Source: an uncultured Pseudomonadota bacterium (GTDB lineage Bacteria > Bdellovibrionota_B > Oligoflexia > Oligoflexales > CAIYRB01). Taken from it: DNA of 64,000 bases. The stretch covers positions 34,156 through 98,155 of the forward strand of contig CAIYRB010000102.1 in NCBI GenBank assembly GCA_903928445.1, read 5' to 3'. Every line of letters starts with the position of its first letter. Position 1 is the first letter of the stretch. The position numbers were made by a program, and so were the translations under genes. Shown here piece by piece: positions 43,951-53,508 of the stretch. The notes beneath the pieces were generated by a model. It searched no databases, was not told the DNA's origin, and was given only the letters and a program-made list of their open reading frames with translations.

Positions 43951-44000
43951 GTCTTAATACGATGCAATATTTACCCGACTAGGTCAACAATTGTTAAGAC
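43951..44000. promoter_or_regulatory. Dyads before metallophosphoesterase, possible operator
   Basis: GTCTTAA (43951-43957) and TTAAGAC (43994-44000) are perfectly inverted, and AACAATTGTT (43986-43995) is a 10-bp palindrome. They sit in the region expected to hold the promoter of the minus-strand phosphoesterase gene. Confidence 0.3.
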
Positions 44001-44020
44001 CTTGCCGTGCGTCTGCATGA

Positions 44021-44743
44021 TTAAAACAGTCGCAGTAGGTCTCGCTGCGTCTCCAGCAGGCGCTGCGCGACAAACTTGGTAAACGGCTGGTCGTTGGTGT
44101 GGGCCTTCTCAAGCAAGCTGATGTACTCGCTTCTCAGAATCGGCGGGATGATAGCAATCGTATAACCTCTCCGCATCAAGCACAAATTCATCAGCAGACG
44201 CGCCACGCGGCCGTTGCCGTCGATAAAAGGATGGATAAAAACAAATTTTTTATGCGCCTGTGCTGCATAGGCCGCCGGGTGAAGTTTATGTTCCTGTTCC
44301 TGTAACCAGTCGACGAACTCCGCCATCTGGCCTTTGACCTTTGCTGGGGCGGTGGTTGGATACTTTGAGCCGCTGATGATCACCTGCTTGGTGCGATAGA
44401 CGCCTGCACGAAGGCCGTCCAACTGTTCGTAGAACAGTTGGTGCACCATTAATAGGTCCTGCTCCGTGACCGCAGGCGCATTTAGCAGAGAATAGATGTG
44501 ATCGTATGCCTTGGCGTGACCAGTGGCCTCATAGATCTCGCGGAGCGGTTTGCCGCCGACGGTGAGGCCGTCTTCAAGCAGTACTTTAGTCTCCGACTCG
44601 GTCAGCGAATTCCCTTCAAGCGCATTGCTCGAATAAGTTAGGCCGATTTTGTAATAGGCCTTGATTTGCTGGAGGTTAGGTCCGGCAAATGGTCGCAGTT
44701 TATCGATCTCAGCTTTTAGTCGGTCGATTTCGCCAAATATCAT
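44021..44743 (-). CDS. Fic-domain protein, class II (N-terminal inhibitory motif)
   Basis: 240 residues. The Fic active site HPFIDGNGRVAR is at 171-182, with His171 as base. The inhibitory helix motif (S/T)xxxE(G/N) is present as SNALEG at 39-44, so the intact protein is auto-inhibited in the class II manner. Fic enzymes usually transfer AMP from ATP to Ser/Thr/Tyr of a target. There is no antitoxin gene next to it, as expected when the inhibitor is built in. The target is unknown. Confidence 0.9.
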   Translation of the reverse strand: MIFGEIDRLKAEIDKLRPFAGPNLQQIKAYYKIGLTYSSNALEGNSLTESETKVLLEDGLTVGGKPLREIYEATGHAKAYDHIYSLLNAPAVTEQDLLMVHQLFYEQLDGLRAGVYRTKQVIISGSKYPTTAPAKVKGQMAEFVDWLQEQEHKLHPAAYAAQAHKKFVFIHPFIDGNGRVARLLMNLCLMRRGYTIAIIPPILRSEYISLLEKAHTNDQPFTKFVAQRLLETQRDLLRLF

Positions 44744-45065
44744 CGCATGACCCGCTGTTCGGCAAATATCTTTCGATTCCGTTTGTGTCCCAAACTGAGT
44801 CTACCGCAACCACCGGCATCTCTGTTGCGGGAATTCATGGAAAATCGGCAACAGGCATGCTGTTTTTCTAGGGCGCACCAAGTCACCCAGTAGTCCGCCT
44901 CCCGATGGCGTGGAATAAAGCTGTTCAAAAACAGGGAGGACGGGAATGCAGGAGGGCAGGATTTATCCAACAATCCCCCTTTAACCCTCTAGACTTTGAC
45001 AATCATTGACTTTTGATATATACGCTTAGTCCTTATTATGATGATTATTAATCTGGATATCATCC
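44744..45065. other. Divergent intergenic region before rlmN
   Basis: 322 bases. Apart from the promoter at 44996-45024 I see no gene or strong repeat. The 60 bases before rlmN are AT-rich. Confidence 0.4.
44996..45024 (+). promoter_or_regulatory. Sigma-70-type promoter for rlmN
   Basis: A consensus -35 TTGACA is followed after 17 bases by TATACG; TATATA at spacing 15 overlaps it. The start site would be near 45031, leaving a leader of about 35 bases. Confidence 0.55.
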
Positions 45066-46196
45066 ATGCCCGCTCACCCTTCGTCCCCTGCTGCTGCGGC
45101 AACCGCCGCACCGTCCTTTCTCAGCCTAGCTCCGGATGCCCTAAAGGCGCTCCTGCTGAGTTGGGGGGAGCCGGCCTTTCGCGCCCAGCAGTTGCACGAC
45201 TGGATCTACGTTAAAAGGGTGTTCTCGCTCAGTTCCATGTCGAATCTGTCAGCCTCCCTGCGTCAGCGCCTGGCCACGCATCTGGACTGGCAGTTGCCCA
45301 AGATTCACAGCCAGATGTCTGGCGCCGACGGCTCGACGAAGCTCCTGCTGGAGAGCGAGCGTGGCTTTATCGAAGCGGTCATCCTGCGCTACGACGGCCG
45401 CACCAGTCTGTGCGTCTCGAGTCAGGTTGGATGTAAGTTGGCCTGTACCTTCTGTCAGACCGGCAAGCTTGGCTTCGTCCGCCATCTGAGCGCGGCGGAG
45501 ATCCTGGCGCAGTTTGCCATCGCCGACCAAATCGTCCAACCTGAGGGACGACGGATCTCCCACGTCGTTTTTATGGGGATGGGCGAGCCCCTAGACAACT
45601 ACGCCAACGTCGTCGACGCGGTTAACCGTTTGAGCGGTAAAGAGGCCTTTGGTCTCAGCGTGCGCAACGTCACCGTCTCGACGTCCGGTCTGGTGCCGCA
45701 GATTCGTACTCTCGCCCATGACGTGCGAGCCGCTTTGGCGGTGTCGCTGCACGCGGCACGCGATGAGTTACGGACGGAGTTGATGCCGATCAACCGCCGC
45801 TATCCCTTAGCTGAGCTTAAGGCGGCGCTGCTCGACTACCAAAAGGATAGCGGCGATAAGCTCACCATCGAATATATTCTGATCAAAGATAAAAACTGCG
45901 GTTTGCGCGAGGCTAAAGAGCTGGTGAAGTTCCTCCACGGACTGCGCGCCAAGGTCAACTTGATCCCGTTTAACAGTCATCCCGGCATGCCCTTTGATCG
46001 TCCCTCCGACGAGGATATCCGCACCTTCCAAAAGTACCTCTCGGATCGTTCGATCGCTGCGCCCGTGCGATACAGCAAGGGGCTTGAGGTGTCGGGGGCT
46101 TGTGGCCAATTGGCGGCCAAAGTCATCCAGTCCATCAGCGCCCTGCCGCAGCGCGAAGCCGTGCTCAATCGCCAGGTTCAGGCTCCGCTAAGCTAA
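45066..46196 (+). CDS. rlmN: 23S rRNA (adenine-2503-C2)/tRNA methyltransferase
   Basis: 376 residues. This is a radical-SAM enzyme with the cluster motif CKLACTFC (Cys123, 127, 130), HVVFMGMGEPLDNY, and the C-terminal Cys in SGACGQL that carries the methyl intermediate. It methylates A2503 of 23S rRNA, and A37 of some tRNAs, by a two-SAM mechanism. The N-terminal 20 residues are an Ala/Pro extension. Confidence 0.94.
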   Translation: MPAHPSSPAAAATAAPSFLSLAPDALKALLLSWGEPAFRAQQLHDWIYVKRVFSLSSMSNLSASLRQRLATHLDWQLPKIHSQMSGADGSTKLLLESERGFIEAVILRYDGRTSLCVSSQVGCKLACTFCQTGKLGFVRHLSAAEILAQFAIADQIVQPEGRRISHVVFMGMGEPLDNYANVVDAVNRLSGKEAFGLSVRNVTVSTSGLVPQIRTLAHDVRAALAVSLHAARDELRTELMPINRRYPLAELKAALLDYQKDSGDKLTIEYILIKDKNCGLREAKELVKFLHGLRAKVNLIPFNSHPGMPFDRPSDEDIRTFQKYLSDRSIAAPVRYSKGLEVSGACGQLAAKVIQSISALPQREAVLNRQVQAPLS

Positions 46197-46305
46197 GGCC
46201 CCGTCCTTCGGCGCCGCGACATGCAGGAAATCCTCAGCTTTTGCCGCCGTCGTCCGATAAGGGATAGCCCGCTTGGGCGAAGGTCTAGCGAAACTTTGGC
46301 GATCT

Positions 46306-46839
46306 ATGCAACGACGGCCGATAAAACCTTTGATCTTAGTCGCAATCCTGCTTGGGAGCAGTGGCTGCAGTATGCTCGACAGTCTTTTTCAAGAGCCGCC
46401 AGTTGTTAACAAAAACGTCGTCCGCACAGCTGCTTCGACCTGCACTTACCTCGATCGCGAGCATAAACTTCACCCGCTTTATGCCTGCGAAACCCCATTG
46501 AGCTACCAGATCCAGATCATGGGCACGAATCACAGCTACCTGAAGCCGCTGTGGCAGGCCAATCTGCGTGCAGAACTCCAGCGCTACGCCAAGGGACAGC
46601 CAAAACTAGCTGCGGCTCTGCCGGCGGCGACCATCGAAGTCTGGCTAGAAGCCCCAGCTTTTAGGCCGGATCAAGCTTACCTCGTGGCCTGGGTGCGTGC
46701 CCCCAGTACGAGTCTAGCGCTCCGCCTGCCGTTTGTGGTGGAGAGTTGGAGCTTCACGGCCAAATCGCTGACCTATCCGCCCCGCGATGGTGACGGCGAT
46801 AAGGCCGAGGTTTTTCGCTTTCCGTACCAACCATTGTGA
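46306..46839 (+). CDS. Putative small lipoprotein
   Basis: 177 residues from ATG 46306, which gives a good signal peptide (RRPIKPLILVAILLGSSGC). The Cys after SSG is a plausible lipid site. The remainder is one alpha/beta domain with conserved-looking cysteines (STCTYLD, LYACETP) that may form a disulfide. The family is not recognised. It lies 110 bases after rlmN and converges on hemD. Confidence 0.6.
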   Translation: MQRRPIKPLILVAILLGSSGCSMLDSLFQEPPVVNKNVVRTAASTCTYLDREHKLHPLYACETPLSYQIQIMGTNHSYLKPLWQANLRAELQRYAKGQPKLAAALPAATIEVWLEAPAFRPDQAYLVAWVRAPSTSLALRLPFVVESWSFTAKSLTYPPRDGDGDKAEVFRFPYQPL

Positions 46840-46875
46840 GGCATTGATTCGCAGCCGGCTACTACGTCGCGACGA

Positions 46876-47679
46876 TCATGACAGCAAACTCAAAGCCTTT
46901 GCCACCAGGGCCTCAATACTTGCCTCGGCCGCCACCGTCACCCGTTCAAAATAGGCGACTGCCGCCGCCTCGGTGGTCGGCCCGATGACACATGCATGCA
47001 GCGACCTGCCGAGTGCATGACTCCTTGGCGCAAACACTCGAGCAAAGCCGGCAACCGCGGATGGGCTGGCAAAGCAGATGACGCCGGTGAGTTCCTGCTG
47101 CAGCTGTGCAACCAGTGCCTCGCTAAACGGTTCGCGATTTGCTTGTCGCGCCTCGGCCAGGGTTTCGTAGCACGGCAGGACGGACGTCGCAAAGCCTAGG
47201 GCCGCAAGTCCAGCCGCCATATCAAAGGCCGGCTCTGCTGCAACCGGTAACCAGATGTGCGCTGGCTTTTGCAGGTTCTGTCCCAGCCAAGTGCACAAGT
47301 CGGCGGCGGTGCTAGCCGAGCTAACCAAGGTCGCGTTGATGCCGAGTGCCTGTAGAGCTTTGGCTGTCTTGGCACCGTGCGTTAAGACCTGTTTGGCCGC
47401 AAGCATCGACTGCTTGAACGCAGGATTGTCCGCCGCCCTTTTGGCCGCGTTGGCGCTAGTGATGACGACATAGTCGGGTGTTCCTTGCGGCAGAACTAGC
47501 GGCAGTGTTCGAATCTCAACGCACGGGATATGCAGGAGGTCCCAAGACGCTGCAGCAGAACCGGAAAGAACCGGCGCATCGACCGCCCAATCCTGGAGGC
47601 CTCTGGTCCATATCAAGGTGAGCCTAGGGACGTGCTTTAAAAGGTCCCGGCTTGGCTGCCGCTTCACCCTCAGGTCCAC
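46876..47679 (-). CDS. hemD: Uroporphyrinogen-III synthase
   Basis: 267 residues. Sequence conservation is low, as usual for HemD, but WTRGLQDWA, DYVVITSANAAK, VLPCYETLAE and GVICFASPSAVAGF give the two-lobed pattern. It closes and inverts the D ring of hydroxymethylbilane. It starts within the last codons of hemC (10-base overlap) and is the last of the hem genes. Confidence 0.85.
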   Translation of the reverse strand: MDLRVKRQPSRDLLKHVPRLTLIWTRGLQDWAVDAPVLSGSAAASWDLLHIPCVEIRTLPLVLPQGTPDYVVITSANAAKRAADNPAFKQSMLAAKQVLTHGAKTAKALQALGINATLVSSASTAADLCTWLGQNLQKPAHIWLPVAAEPAFDMAAGLAALGFATSVLPCYETLAEARQANREPFSEALVAQLQQELTGVICFASPSAVAGFARVFAPRSHALGRSLHACVIGPTTEAAAVAYFERVTVAAEASIEALVAKALSLLS

Positions 47680-48692
47680 TGCGTCGGCTTGGTGATGCCC
47701 AAGGCCTGAAGCACCTGCTGCGCACCATTGGCGCGTAGCTGGCCGAGCAGCTCGGTGACAAAGCCGGTGAGGGCAAAGGTTGCAGGATCACCGCACGGTG
47801 CCTGATGGCGCGCTGTGGCGATCTCGCCATTGGGGCCGTAGATCGCCGCCGCGGCTTCGATCGTGGCGCTGTCCTTGCGCCTTGCCAAACAGCCAAAAGG
47901 CATCGTGCAGTCGCCACCCAAGCGAGCTAGCACGCTGCGTTCGATGCTGACGGCGAGCGTCGTCTCGGCACAAGCGAGCACTCCCAGCCATCGACTCAGT
48001 GCATCGCCCTCGCGCGACTCGATGGCTAAGGCACCCTGCCCGGCACAAGGGATAAACCAATCCGCTGCGAGCCGGTGGCGCGAGACCCCTTGAATCGACA
48101 GGCGGTCGAGCGAGGCTTCGGCTAGGATCAAGGCGTCCCACTCACCTTCGGCCAGTTTGCGCAGGCGGGTGTCGACGTTGCCGCGGACTCCGACGCAGCT
48201 TAAAGCCGGCGCCACGCGCCTGAGGATGGCCTGGCGCCGCAAACTACCGGTACCGACGGTGAGCGCGCCCAGCGCTGATACCTGGTTGGCGGTGAGTACT
48301 TCGGGGGCCTTCAGGCGCGCTTGAATATCGGCGCGCAAAATCAGCACGTCGGTGGCAGCATGCCGTGGCAAGATCGCACTCAAGGTAAACGGCGAGCTGA
48401 CCACGGCGGGCATATCTTTTAGGCTGTGCACGGCTAGGTCGGCTCGACCATCGAGCAGGGCTTCCTCCAGCTCCTTGACGAACAGGCCTTTACCACCGAT
48501 TTCATGGAGAAAGCGGTCTTGGACCCGGTCGCCCGTGGTTTTTAGGATAAGCTGGTTCGTCGGCAGTCCCTTGGCTTGGAGCAGACCTTTAACAAACTGT
48601 GCTTGCCATAGGGCCAGGGCACTGCCGCGGGTGGCGACCGTGGCGCTGGGGCGCGGCGGCCTGGGGCTTGAGGCTGATGGCTCGGCGCTCAC
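47670..48692 (-). CDS. hemC: Porphobilinogen deaminase (hydroxymethylbilane synthase)
   Basis: 340 residues. ATRGSALALWQA, the HSLKDMP substrate loop, TGSLRRQA, PCAGQGALAIE and the cofactor Cys in GGDCTMPFG are all present. It joins four porphobilinogens on a dipyrromethane cofactor. Its GTG overlaps the hemA stop by four bases. Confidence 0.95.
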   Translation of the reverse strand: MSAEPSASSPRPPRPSATVATRGSALALWQAQFVKGLLQAKGLPTNQLILKTTGDRVQDRFLHEIGGKGLFVKELEEALLDGRADLAVHSLKDMPAVVSSPFTLSAILPRHAATDVLILRADIQARLKAPEVLTANQVSALGALTVGTGSLRRQAILRRVAPALSCVGVRGNVDTRLRKLAEGEWDALILAEASLDRLSIQGVSRHRLAADWFIPCAGQGALAIESREGDALSRWLGVLACAETTLAVSIERSVLARLGGDCTMPFGCLARRKDSATIEAAAAIYGPNGEIATARHQAPCGDPATFALTGFVTELLGQLRANGAQQVLQALGITKPTQWT

Positions 48693-50023
48693 GCGGTATC
48701 CTTCTTTTGCTGCGGCTGTTCGTCAAGAAATAGCGCCTGCAGGCATGTGGCCAATTGGTCTTGGCCAAATCCAGGCGGCGGAGACAAGATCTGGCGGGCC
48801 GCGTCCGCCGCGATCTTGGCGGCGACCGCCTGCAGCAGCACTTGAATCGCTTCCAATTGCTTTACCGAAAGATCTTTGAACATCTCTTTGCCTAAGGTCT
48901 TTGCTCCCTCACGCTGCGTGAGCTGCTCCAGATAAGTGCGAAAGGCCGCCAGCATTGGCTTGATTTCCGAGGTGCGCTGCCAATCCTGAAACTGCTCGAC
49001 GCCGCGGTTGATGTAGACCTCGGCCTCCTCCGCGGCCTTACGGCGCTCCTCCAAATTGGCTGCCGTGACCTGCTGCAGATCGTCGATATCAAACAAATAG
49101 ACGTCTTCGAGCTGACCAGCGGCTGCCTCGATATCGCGCGGCATGGCGATGTCGAGGAGGATGAGTGGCCGGCCACGACGCGCGGCATGGGCGCGCTGGA
49201 CCATGGCGAAGTCGATGACGATCCCCGGTGCCGAGGTCGCGCTAATGACCACATCGGCTGCGACCAGCAGCGCCGGCAGTTCGTCGATGCCGTAAGTCTC
49301 GCCGACGCCTAGCTCCTGCGTCAGCTTCTTGGCATTGGCTTGGCTGCGGTTGGCGATATAAATGCCACGCGGTTTATAGCCGGCGATATACTGGGCGGTC
49401 ACACGCGCCATTTCGCCAGCGCCGACGATGAGGAATTTATGCGCGCTGAGGTCGCCAAAGACCCGCTTAGCTAAGTCCAGGGCGGCATGGCCGATGCTGA
49501 CGTGCTTCTTGCCGATCGCGGTCTGACTGCGCACCTTTTTGGCGATGCCGAGGGCTTCTTGGCCAAGCCGACGCACGGTCGGGCCGATCGTTTCAAGGCG
49601 CGTCGCCAAGGCTAACGCGTCTTTGAATTGGCCGGTGATCTGCGTCTCGCCAAGGACCAACGAATCGAGGCTTGAGGCAACGCGGTAGAGGTGGCGCACC
49701 GCGTCGGCTTCTAAATGCAAATAGAGGCTCTGGCGCAGGTCTTCGTCGGAGTAATGCGGCTGCACGGTCCCGTGATGGCGGTGCAGCTCGAAAAAGGCGT
49801 CGTGGAGTAGCGCGGTCAGGTCCGGCGAGGCTGGCGCTACGCCCATCAGTTCAAAACGGTTGCATGTCGACAGCACCACTAGTTCGTGAAAGCCAAAACG
49901 GCGATGCACCTGCGGCAGGAATGCCGCCAGCGAATCCTCGGCGATAAACAGCAATTCGCGCAGCGCCATCGGCGCGGTGACGTGACTTGCACCGAGAAGA
50001 AAGAAGACCGTTCCTTGGCGCAA
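48689..50023 (-). CDS. hemA: Glutamyl-tRNA reductase
   Basis: 444 residues from a TTG that places the family start (FLLGASHVTAPMALRE) at the right distance. The catalytic Cys is in STCNRFEL. The NADPH fold starts at FLIVGAGEMAR, and the C-terminal dimerisation helix is present. It makes glutamate-1-semialdehyde from Glu-tRNA, the first step of the C5 pathway. It lies two bases after hemX. Confidence 0.95.
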   Translation of the reverse strand: MRQGTVFFLLGASHVTAPMALRELLFIAEDSLAAFLPQVHRRFGFHELVVLSTCNRFELMGVAPASPDLTALLHDAFFELHRHHGTVQPHYSDEDLRQSLYLHLEADAVRHLYRVASSLDSLVLGETQITGQFKDALALATRLETIGPTVRRLGQEALGIAKKVRSQTAIGKKHVSIGHAALDLAKRVFGDLSAHKFLIVGAGEMARVTAQYIAGYKPRGIYIANRSQANAKKLTQELGVGETYGIDELPALLVAADVVISATSAPGIVIDFAMVQRAHAARRGRPLILLDIAMPRDIEAAAGQLEDVYLFDIDDLQQVTAANLEERRKAAEEAEVYINRGVEQFQDWQRTSEIKPMLAAFRTYLEQLTQREGAKTLGKEMFKDLSVKQLEAIQVLLQAVAAKIAADAARQILSPPPGFGQDQLATCLQALFLDEQPQQKKDTA

Positions 50024-50025
50024 GT

Positions 50026-50844
50026 TTAAGGCCCCCCCGAGCGCAAAAAGCCCATGCCAAAATAGCTAAAAGCGAGCAGGATAAAGCCGGCTAGGCACAT
50101 CTGGGCAATGCGTTTGGACGACCGCCCGAAGACGTTCTTTGCCAGCAGGGTCGCCAGGTACCACAGCCAGACGGCCGTCGCCCAGATCACCTTCGCACTG
50201 AGGCGCATGGTTTCCGGCGGTGCGTAGAGCTGGGTATAGATCGCACCGCTCAGCAGCCCGACGGTGATCAGGATGAAACCGGTCCATAAGCTGATACGCA
50301 GCAGTTGATCGATGCGGTCGATGGCGGGCAGATTCTGTGCGAGCTGGCTCAGGCGCTTCTTCTTTAGTAGGTTTTGCTGCCACAGGTAGAACACCGAGAC
50401 GGCGCAGGCGATGATGGCAAAGGCCTGACCCAGAATGGCCATGACGACGTGAAAGTCGACCAACCACGCCGAGGTGCTGCCTTCTGGCACCCGGGGATGG
50501 CCTGGGGTGATGAAAAACTGGATCATCAGGATCAGCGTCGCCAACGGCGCGACAAAGGCCCCGATCAGCCGCATGTTAAACTTAAGGTGGCCGATGACGG
50601 TCAGCCAGCCGATCGCCGCGCTCAAAAGTAAAGCACTCAGCTCAAGGGGTTGGGCAACTTGAAGCTGGAGGACGGCAGCACTGGTGATCGCCGCTGTCGC
50701 GGCGGTGAAGCTGAGGAACGCGCCTCTGGCCGGCCACAACACCTTCGCCGTCTGCTGCACGCTGCACAGATACAGGACCGACGCCAGGGCGAAGCCGATC
50801 AAAGCGATATTACGGATCAATGGCTCTAAGGAGTCTAGGGTCAC
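50026..50844 (-). CDS. hemX: HemX/CcsA-like membrane protein
   Basis: 272 residues with about eight hydrophobic segments. The WLVDFHVVMAILGQAFAIIA region and the later LRISLWTGFILITVGL resemble the CcsA/HemX family, which includes haem-handling cytochrome c assembly proteins and the HemX that lowers HemA levels in Bacillus. The position directly before hemA supports the HemX role. First gene of the hem operon. Confidence 0.8.
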   Translation of the reverse strand: MTLDSLEPLIRNIALIGFALASVLYLCSVQQTAKVLWPARGAFLSFTAATAAITSAAVLQLQVAQPLELSALLLSAAIGWLTVIGHLKFNMRLIGAFVAPLATLILMIQFFITPGHPRVPEGSTSAWLVDFHVVMAILGQAFAIIACAVSVFYLWQQNLLKKKRLSQLAQNLPAIDRIDQLLRISLWTGFILITVGLLSGAIYTQLYAPPETMRLSAKVIWATAVWLWYLATLLAKNVFGRSSKRIAQMCLAGFILLAFSYFGMGFLRSGGP

Positions 50845-50944
50845 GGAGGCAGCAACTCCAGTGCGGCGAAGACGGTGGCGCGTGCCCGCCTACGGGGTGT
50901 ATAAGGTCAAGGCTACGCTTTTTTAAACCGCTCAGGAAGTGCAA

Positions 50945-52336
50945 ATGGGCGATCACGCCGATCCTAACGTCGAGCAGGCCCCCTGGATTCACCCCGCACC
51001 TTGGTCGCCGAGTACTTGGCGCGCCAAGCCGATTAAGCAGCAGCCCCACTATGAAGACGCCAAGGCTTTGGGCGCTGCGTTGGACACGATTCGTGGCTAT
51101 CCGCCGTTGGTGTTCGTCGGCGAGGTCGACAACCTACGCCGGCAGTTGGCCGACGCCGCTGCGGGCGAGCGCTTTTTACTACAAGGAGGCGACTGTGCTG
51201 AGCGCTTTCAGGATTGCACGCCAGAAACCATCACCAGCAAGCTGAAAATCTTGCTGCAGATGTCGGTCGTGCTAGCCTACGGGGCGCGGCAACCCGTCGT
51301 CCGGGTGGGACGCATCGCTGGTCAATACGCCAAGCCGCGCTCCGCCGATACCGAGGTGATAGAGGGAGTCACCCTGCCGGTGTTTCGTGGTGACAACATC
51401 AATTCCTTTGAACCCGATGCGGCGGGGCGTAAGGCTGACCCAAACCGCTTGCTGCAGAGCTATTATGCGGCGTCGATGACGCTTAATTATCTGCGGGCGA
51501 TGATCACTGGTGGGTTCGCCGATCTGCATCACCCACAAAATTGGGATTTGAGTTTTGTCGGCAAGAGCACGCAGCGGCAACGCTATGGCCAAGTCGTCGC
51601 CAACATCCAGGACGCTGTCGCCTTTATGTCATCCTTTGGTGGGATCCGTGAGGAGCGCCTAGGCTCGGTCGATTTTTTCACCTCGCATGAGGGTTTGTTG
51701 CTCGGGTTTGAGGAGGCCATGACGCGGCAACTGTCCGCTGGTGGCAGGCACTATAACCTCGGTGCGCACATGCTGTGGATCGGCGATCGGACGCGCGAGA
51801 TCAACGGGGCGCACATTGAATACTTCCGCGGTATCGCCAATCCGATCGGCATCAAATGGGGGCCATCGGCGGACCCTGAAGAGATGGCCTTGTTGCTCAA
51901 AGCGCTCAATCCAAGTAACGAGGCTGGCCGGATCACCATCATCACGCGCTTTGGTGAAGGCAAGGTCGAGGCTTGTCTGCCGCCAGCGGTAGCGGCAGTG
52001 CAGCGCCACGGCCTCAAGGTGCTGTGGAGTTCCGACCCGATGCACGGCAACATCATTAAGACTAAGGACGGCATCAAGACCCGCGACTTCGATGCGATCC
52101 TGGGTGAGCTTCGTGCCTGTTTTAGCATCCACCGCACCTTGGGCGGTCGTCTGGGCGGCGTACATTTTGAGATGACCGGTGAGGATGTCACGGAGTGCAT
52201 CGGTGGTGCTGCTGGCTTGGGCGAAAGCGACTTAACGCGCAACTACGAAACCTTTTGCGATCCGCGCCTCAACTACAGCCAGGCGCTGGAGATGGCCTTT
52301 GTGATCTCAGGGATTATGCGTGGCGAGCGGGCTTAG
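50945..52336 (+). CDS. aroG: 3-deoxy-7-phosphoheptulonate synthase, class II
   Basis: 463 residues from ATG 50945, with AGGAA six bases upstream (a GTG at 50939 is too close to it). The plant-type class II pattern is clear: WRAKPIKQQPHY, LLQGGDCAERF, RVGRIAGQYAKPRS, GRITIITRFGEGK, WSSDPMHGN and GGVHFEMTGEDVTEC. It joins PEP and erythrose-4-phosphate to start the shikimate pathway. It converges with tyrA, their ends overlapping by four bases. Confidence 0.94.
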   Translation: MGDHADPNVEQAPWIHPAPWSPSTWRAKPIKQQPHYEDAKALGAALDTIRGYPPLVFVGEVDNLRRQLADAAAGERFLLQGGDCAERFQDCTPETITSKLKILLQMSVVLAYGARQPVVRVGRIAGQYAKPRSADTEVIEGVTLPVFRGDNINSFEPDAAGRKADPNRLLQSYYAASMTLNYLRAMITGGFADLHHPQNWDLSFVGKSTQRQRYGQVVANIQDAVAFMSSFGGIREERLGSVDFFTSHEGLLLGFEEAMTRQLSAGGRHYNLGAHMLWIGDRTREINGAHIEYFRGIANPIGIKWGPSADPEEMALLLKALNPSNEAGRITIITRFGEGKVEACLPPAVAAVQRHGLKVLWSSDPMHGNIIKTKDGIKTRDFDAILGELRACFSIHRTLGGRLGGVHFEMTGEDVTECIGGAAGLGESDLTRNYETFCDPRLNYSQALEMAFVISGIMRGERA

Positions 52337-53469
52337 GTCTTAGCTTTCGTTTCATCCTTGAAGTAATCCCGCGCCGCCGTCATGAGGTTACAAAACAAGG
52401 CTTCATCGCGGCTGTGGATCGCCTTGCTGTAGTGCGCCAGCGACTGCTGCAGCAAGGTTAAAAGCTGTGGCGTGTAGCTGTTCTCGACTTGAATCTCGTA
52501 ATAGAGATGTTCGTTCTCGTGGACGACCGGCAGGGACAGGCGAAGCTGTGATTGAAAGGTGGTAGAGGCAACCAGGTTTAGCTCATGAAAGCTCTCGCCG
52601 CTGCGCGTCAGGGCTTCAGCAAAGACCAAGTTGCTTAAGTGCGACAGGCCGAGGACATAGCTCATGAGGCGGTCATGCGTCGCAAGCGGCACGGTGTGCA
52701 GATTGGCCGTGGTCATGGCAAACAACGCTCGTAGGCGCTTCAGCGTCGCCTGATTGCCATGGTCGCACAGCACGATATTGCTGCCGGCAAGAACCTCGAC
52801 GTTTGGCCCGAACATCGGATGGACCGAGCCGATGGCTAGGCCTTTGCCTTGAGCCCGGGTGATGGCGGGGATCAGGGGTGTTTTTAACGAGCAGATGTCG
52901 AACACCAAAGCCTTGGTGCCGGAGTCCGTCAGCTGGTCGATCAGAGCAGGTGTGGCGGAAATCGGCGTCGCCAGGACGACGATATCCGCGCGCCGGGCCT
53001 CGCCGGTCAGCTCATGGACCAGCGGGTAGCGTGACGATCCGGCTGCGTTCGTAGCTGGTGGCTGCGGCGTGTAATGCGTGACGCGGTGACCAAAGGAGTC
53101 GAAAAATTCGGATAGCCAAAGGCCCATCCGACCCAGGCCACCGGCGATCAACACCTGCTGCGTTGGCTCACTGCGAGCGCGGTCGATCTGGCGATGAAAT
53201 TCGTCCTGGGCTTGCACGGCGTAGCGGATGAGCAGTCCGGCAAGGTCCTCGCCCATGCATTGGGGCAGACCGAACTCCTTGGCCTTGATGCGACTGCGCT
53301 CAAGCACATCTTTCTCGGTCTTGTAGTCCTTGATCGGTAGGTGCGCCGCCTTTTTCACAGCGCCGATCTGGCGGGCCAGGGCGAGACGCTCGGCGGCGAG
53401 CTGATAGAACCGTTCATCGATCGCTCGTACCTGTTCTCTGAGCTTGGCCAACTCGTCCAGCGGTGCCAT
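52333..53469 (-). CDS. tyrA: Chorismate mutase / prephenate dehydrogenase (T-protein)
   Basis: 378 residues from ATG 53469, which has AAGGAG six bases upstream; ATG 53490 has no such site. Residues 1-90 form an AroQ chorismate mutase (LREQVRAIDERFYQLAAERLALARQIG). The dehydrogenase starts at VLIAGGLGRMGLW and includes the HPMFGPNV active-site loop. Together they convert chorismate to 4-hydroxyphenylpyruvate. The pairing with the DAHP synthase gene places pathway entry and the tyrosine branch side by side. Confidence 0.94.
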   Translation of the reverse strand: MAPLDELAKLREQVRAIDERFYQLAAERLALARQIGAVKKAAHLPIKDYKTEKDVLERSRIKAKEFGLPQCMGEDLAGLLIRYAVQAQDEFHRQIDRARSEPTQQVLIAGGLGRMGLWLSEFFDSFGHRVTHYTPQPPATNAAGSSRYPLVHELTGEARRADIVVLATPISATPALIDQLTDSGTKALVFDICSLKTPLIPAITRAQGKGLAIGSVHPMFGPNVEVLAGSNIVLCDHGNQATLKRLRALFAMTTANLHTVPLATHDRLMSYVLGLSHLSNLVFAEALTRSGESFHELNLVASTTFQSQLRLSLPVVHENEHLYYEIQVENSYTPQLLTLLQQSLAHYSKAIHSRDEALFCNLMTAARDYFKDETKAKT

Positions 53470-53508
53470 CCCATGCTCCTTTTGCGCCATCGACCTAGGT
53501 GTCTTGGT

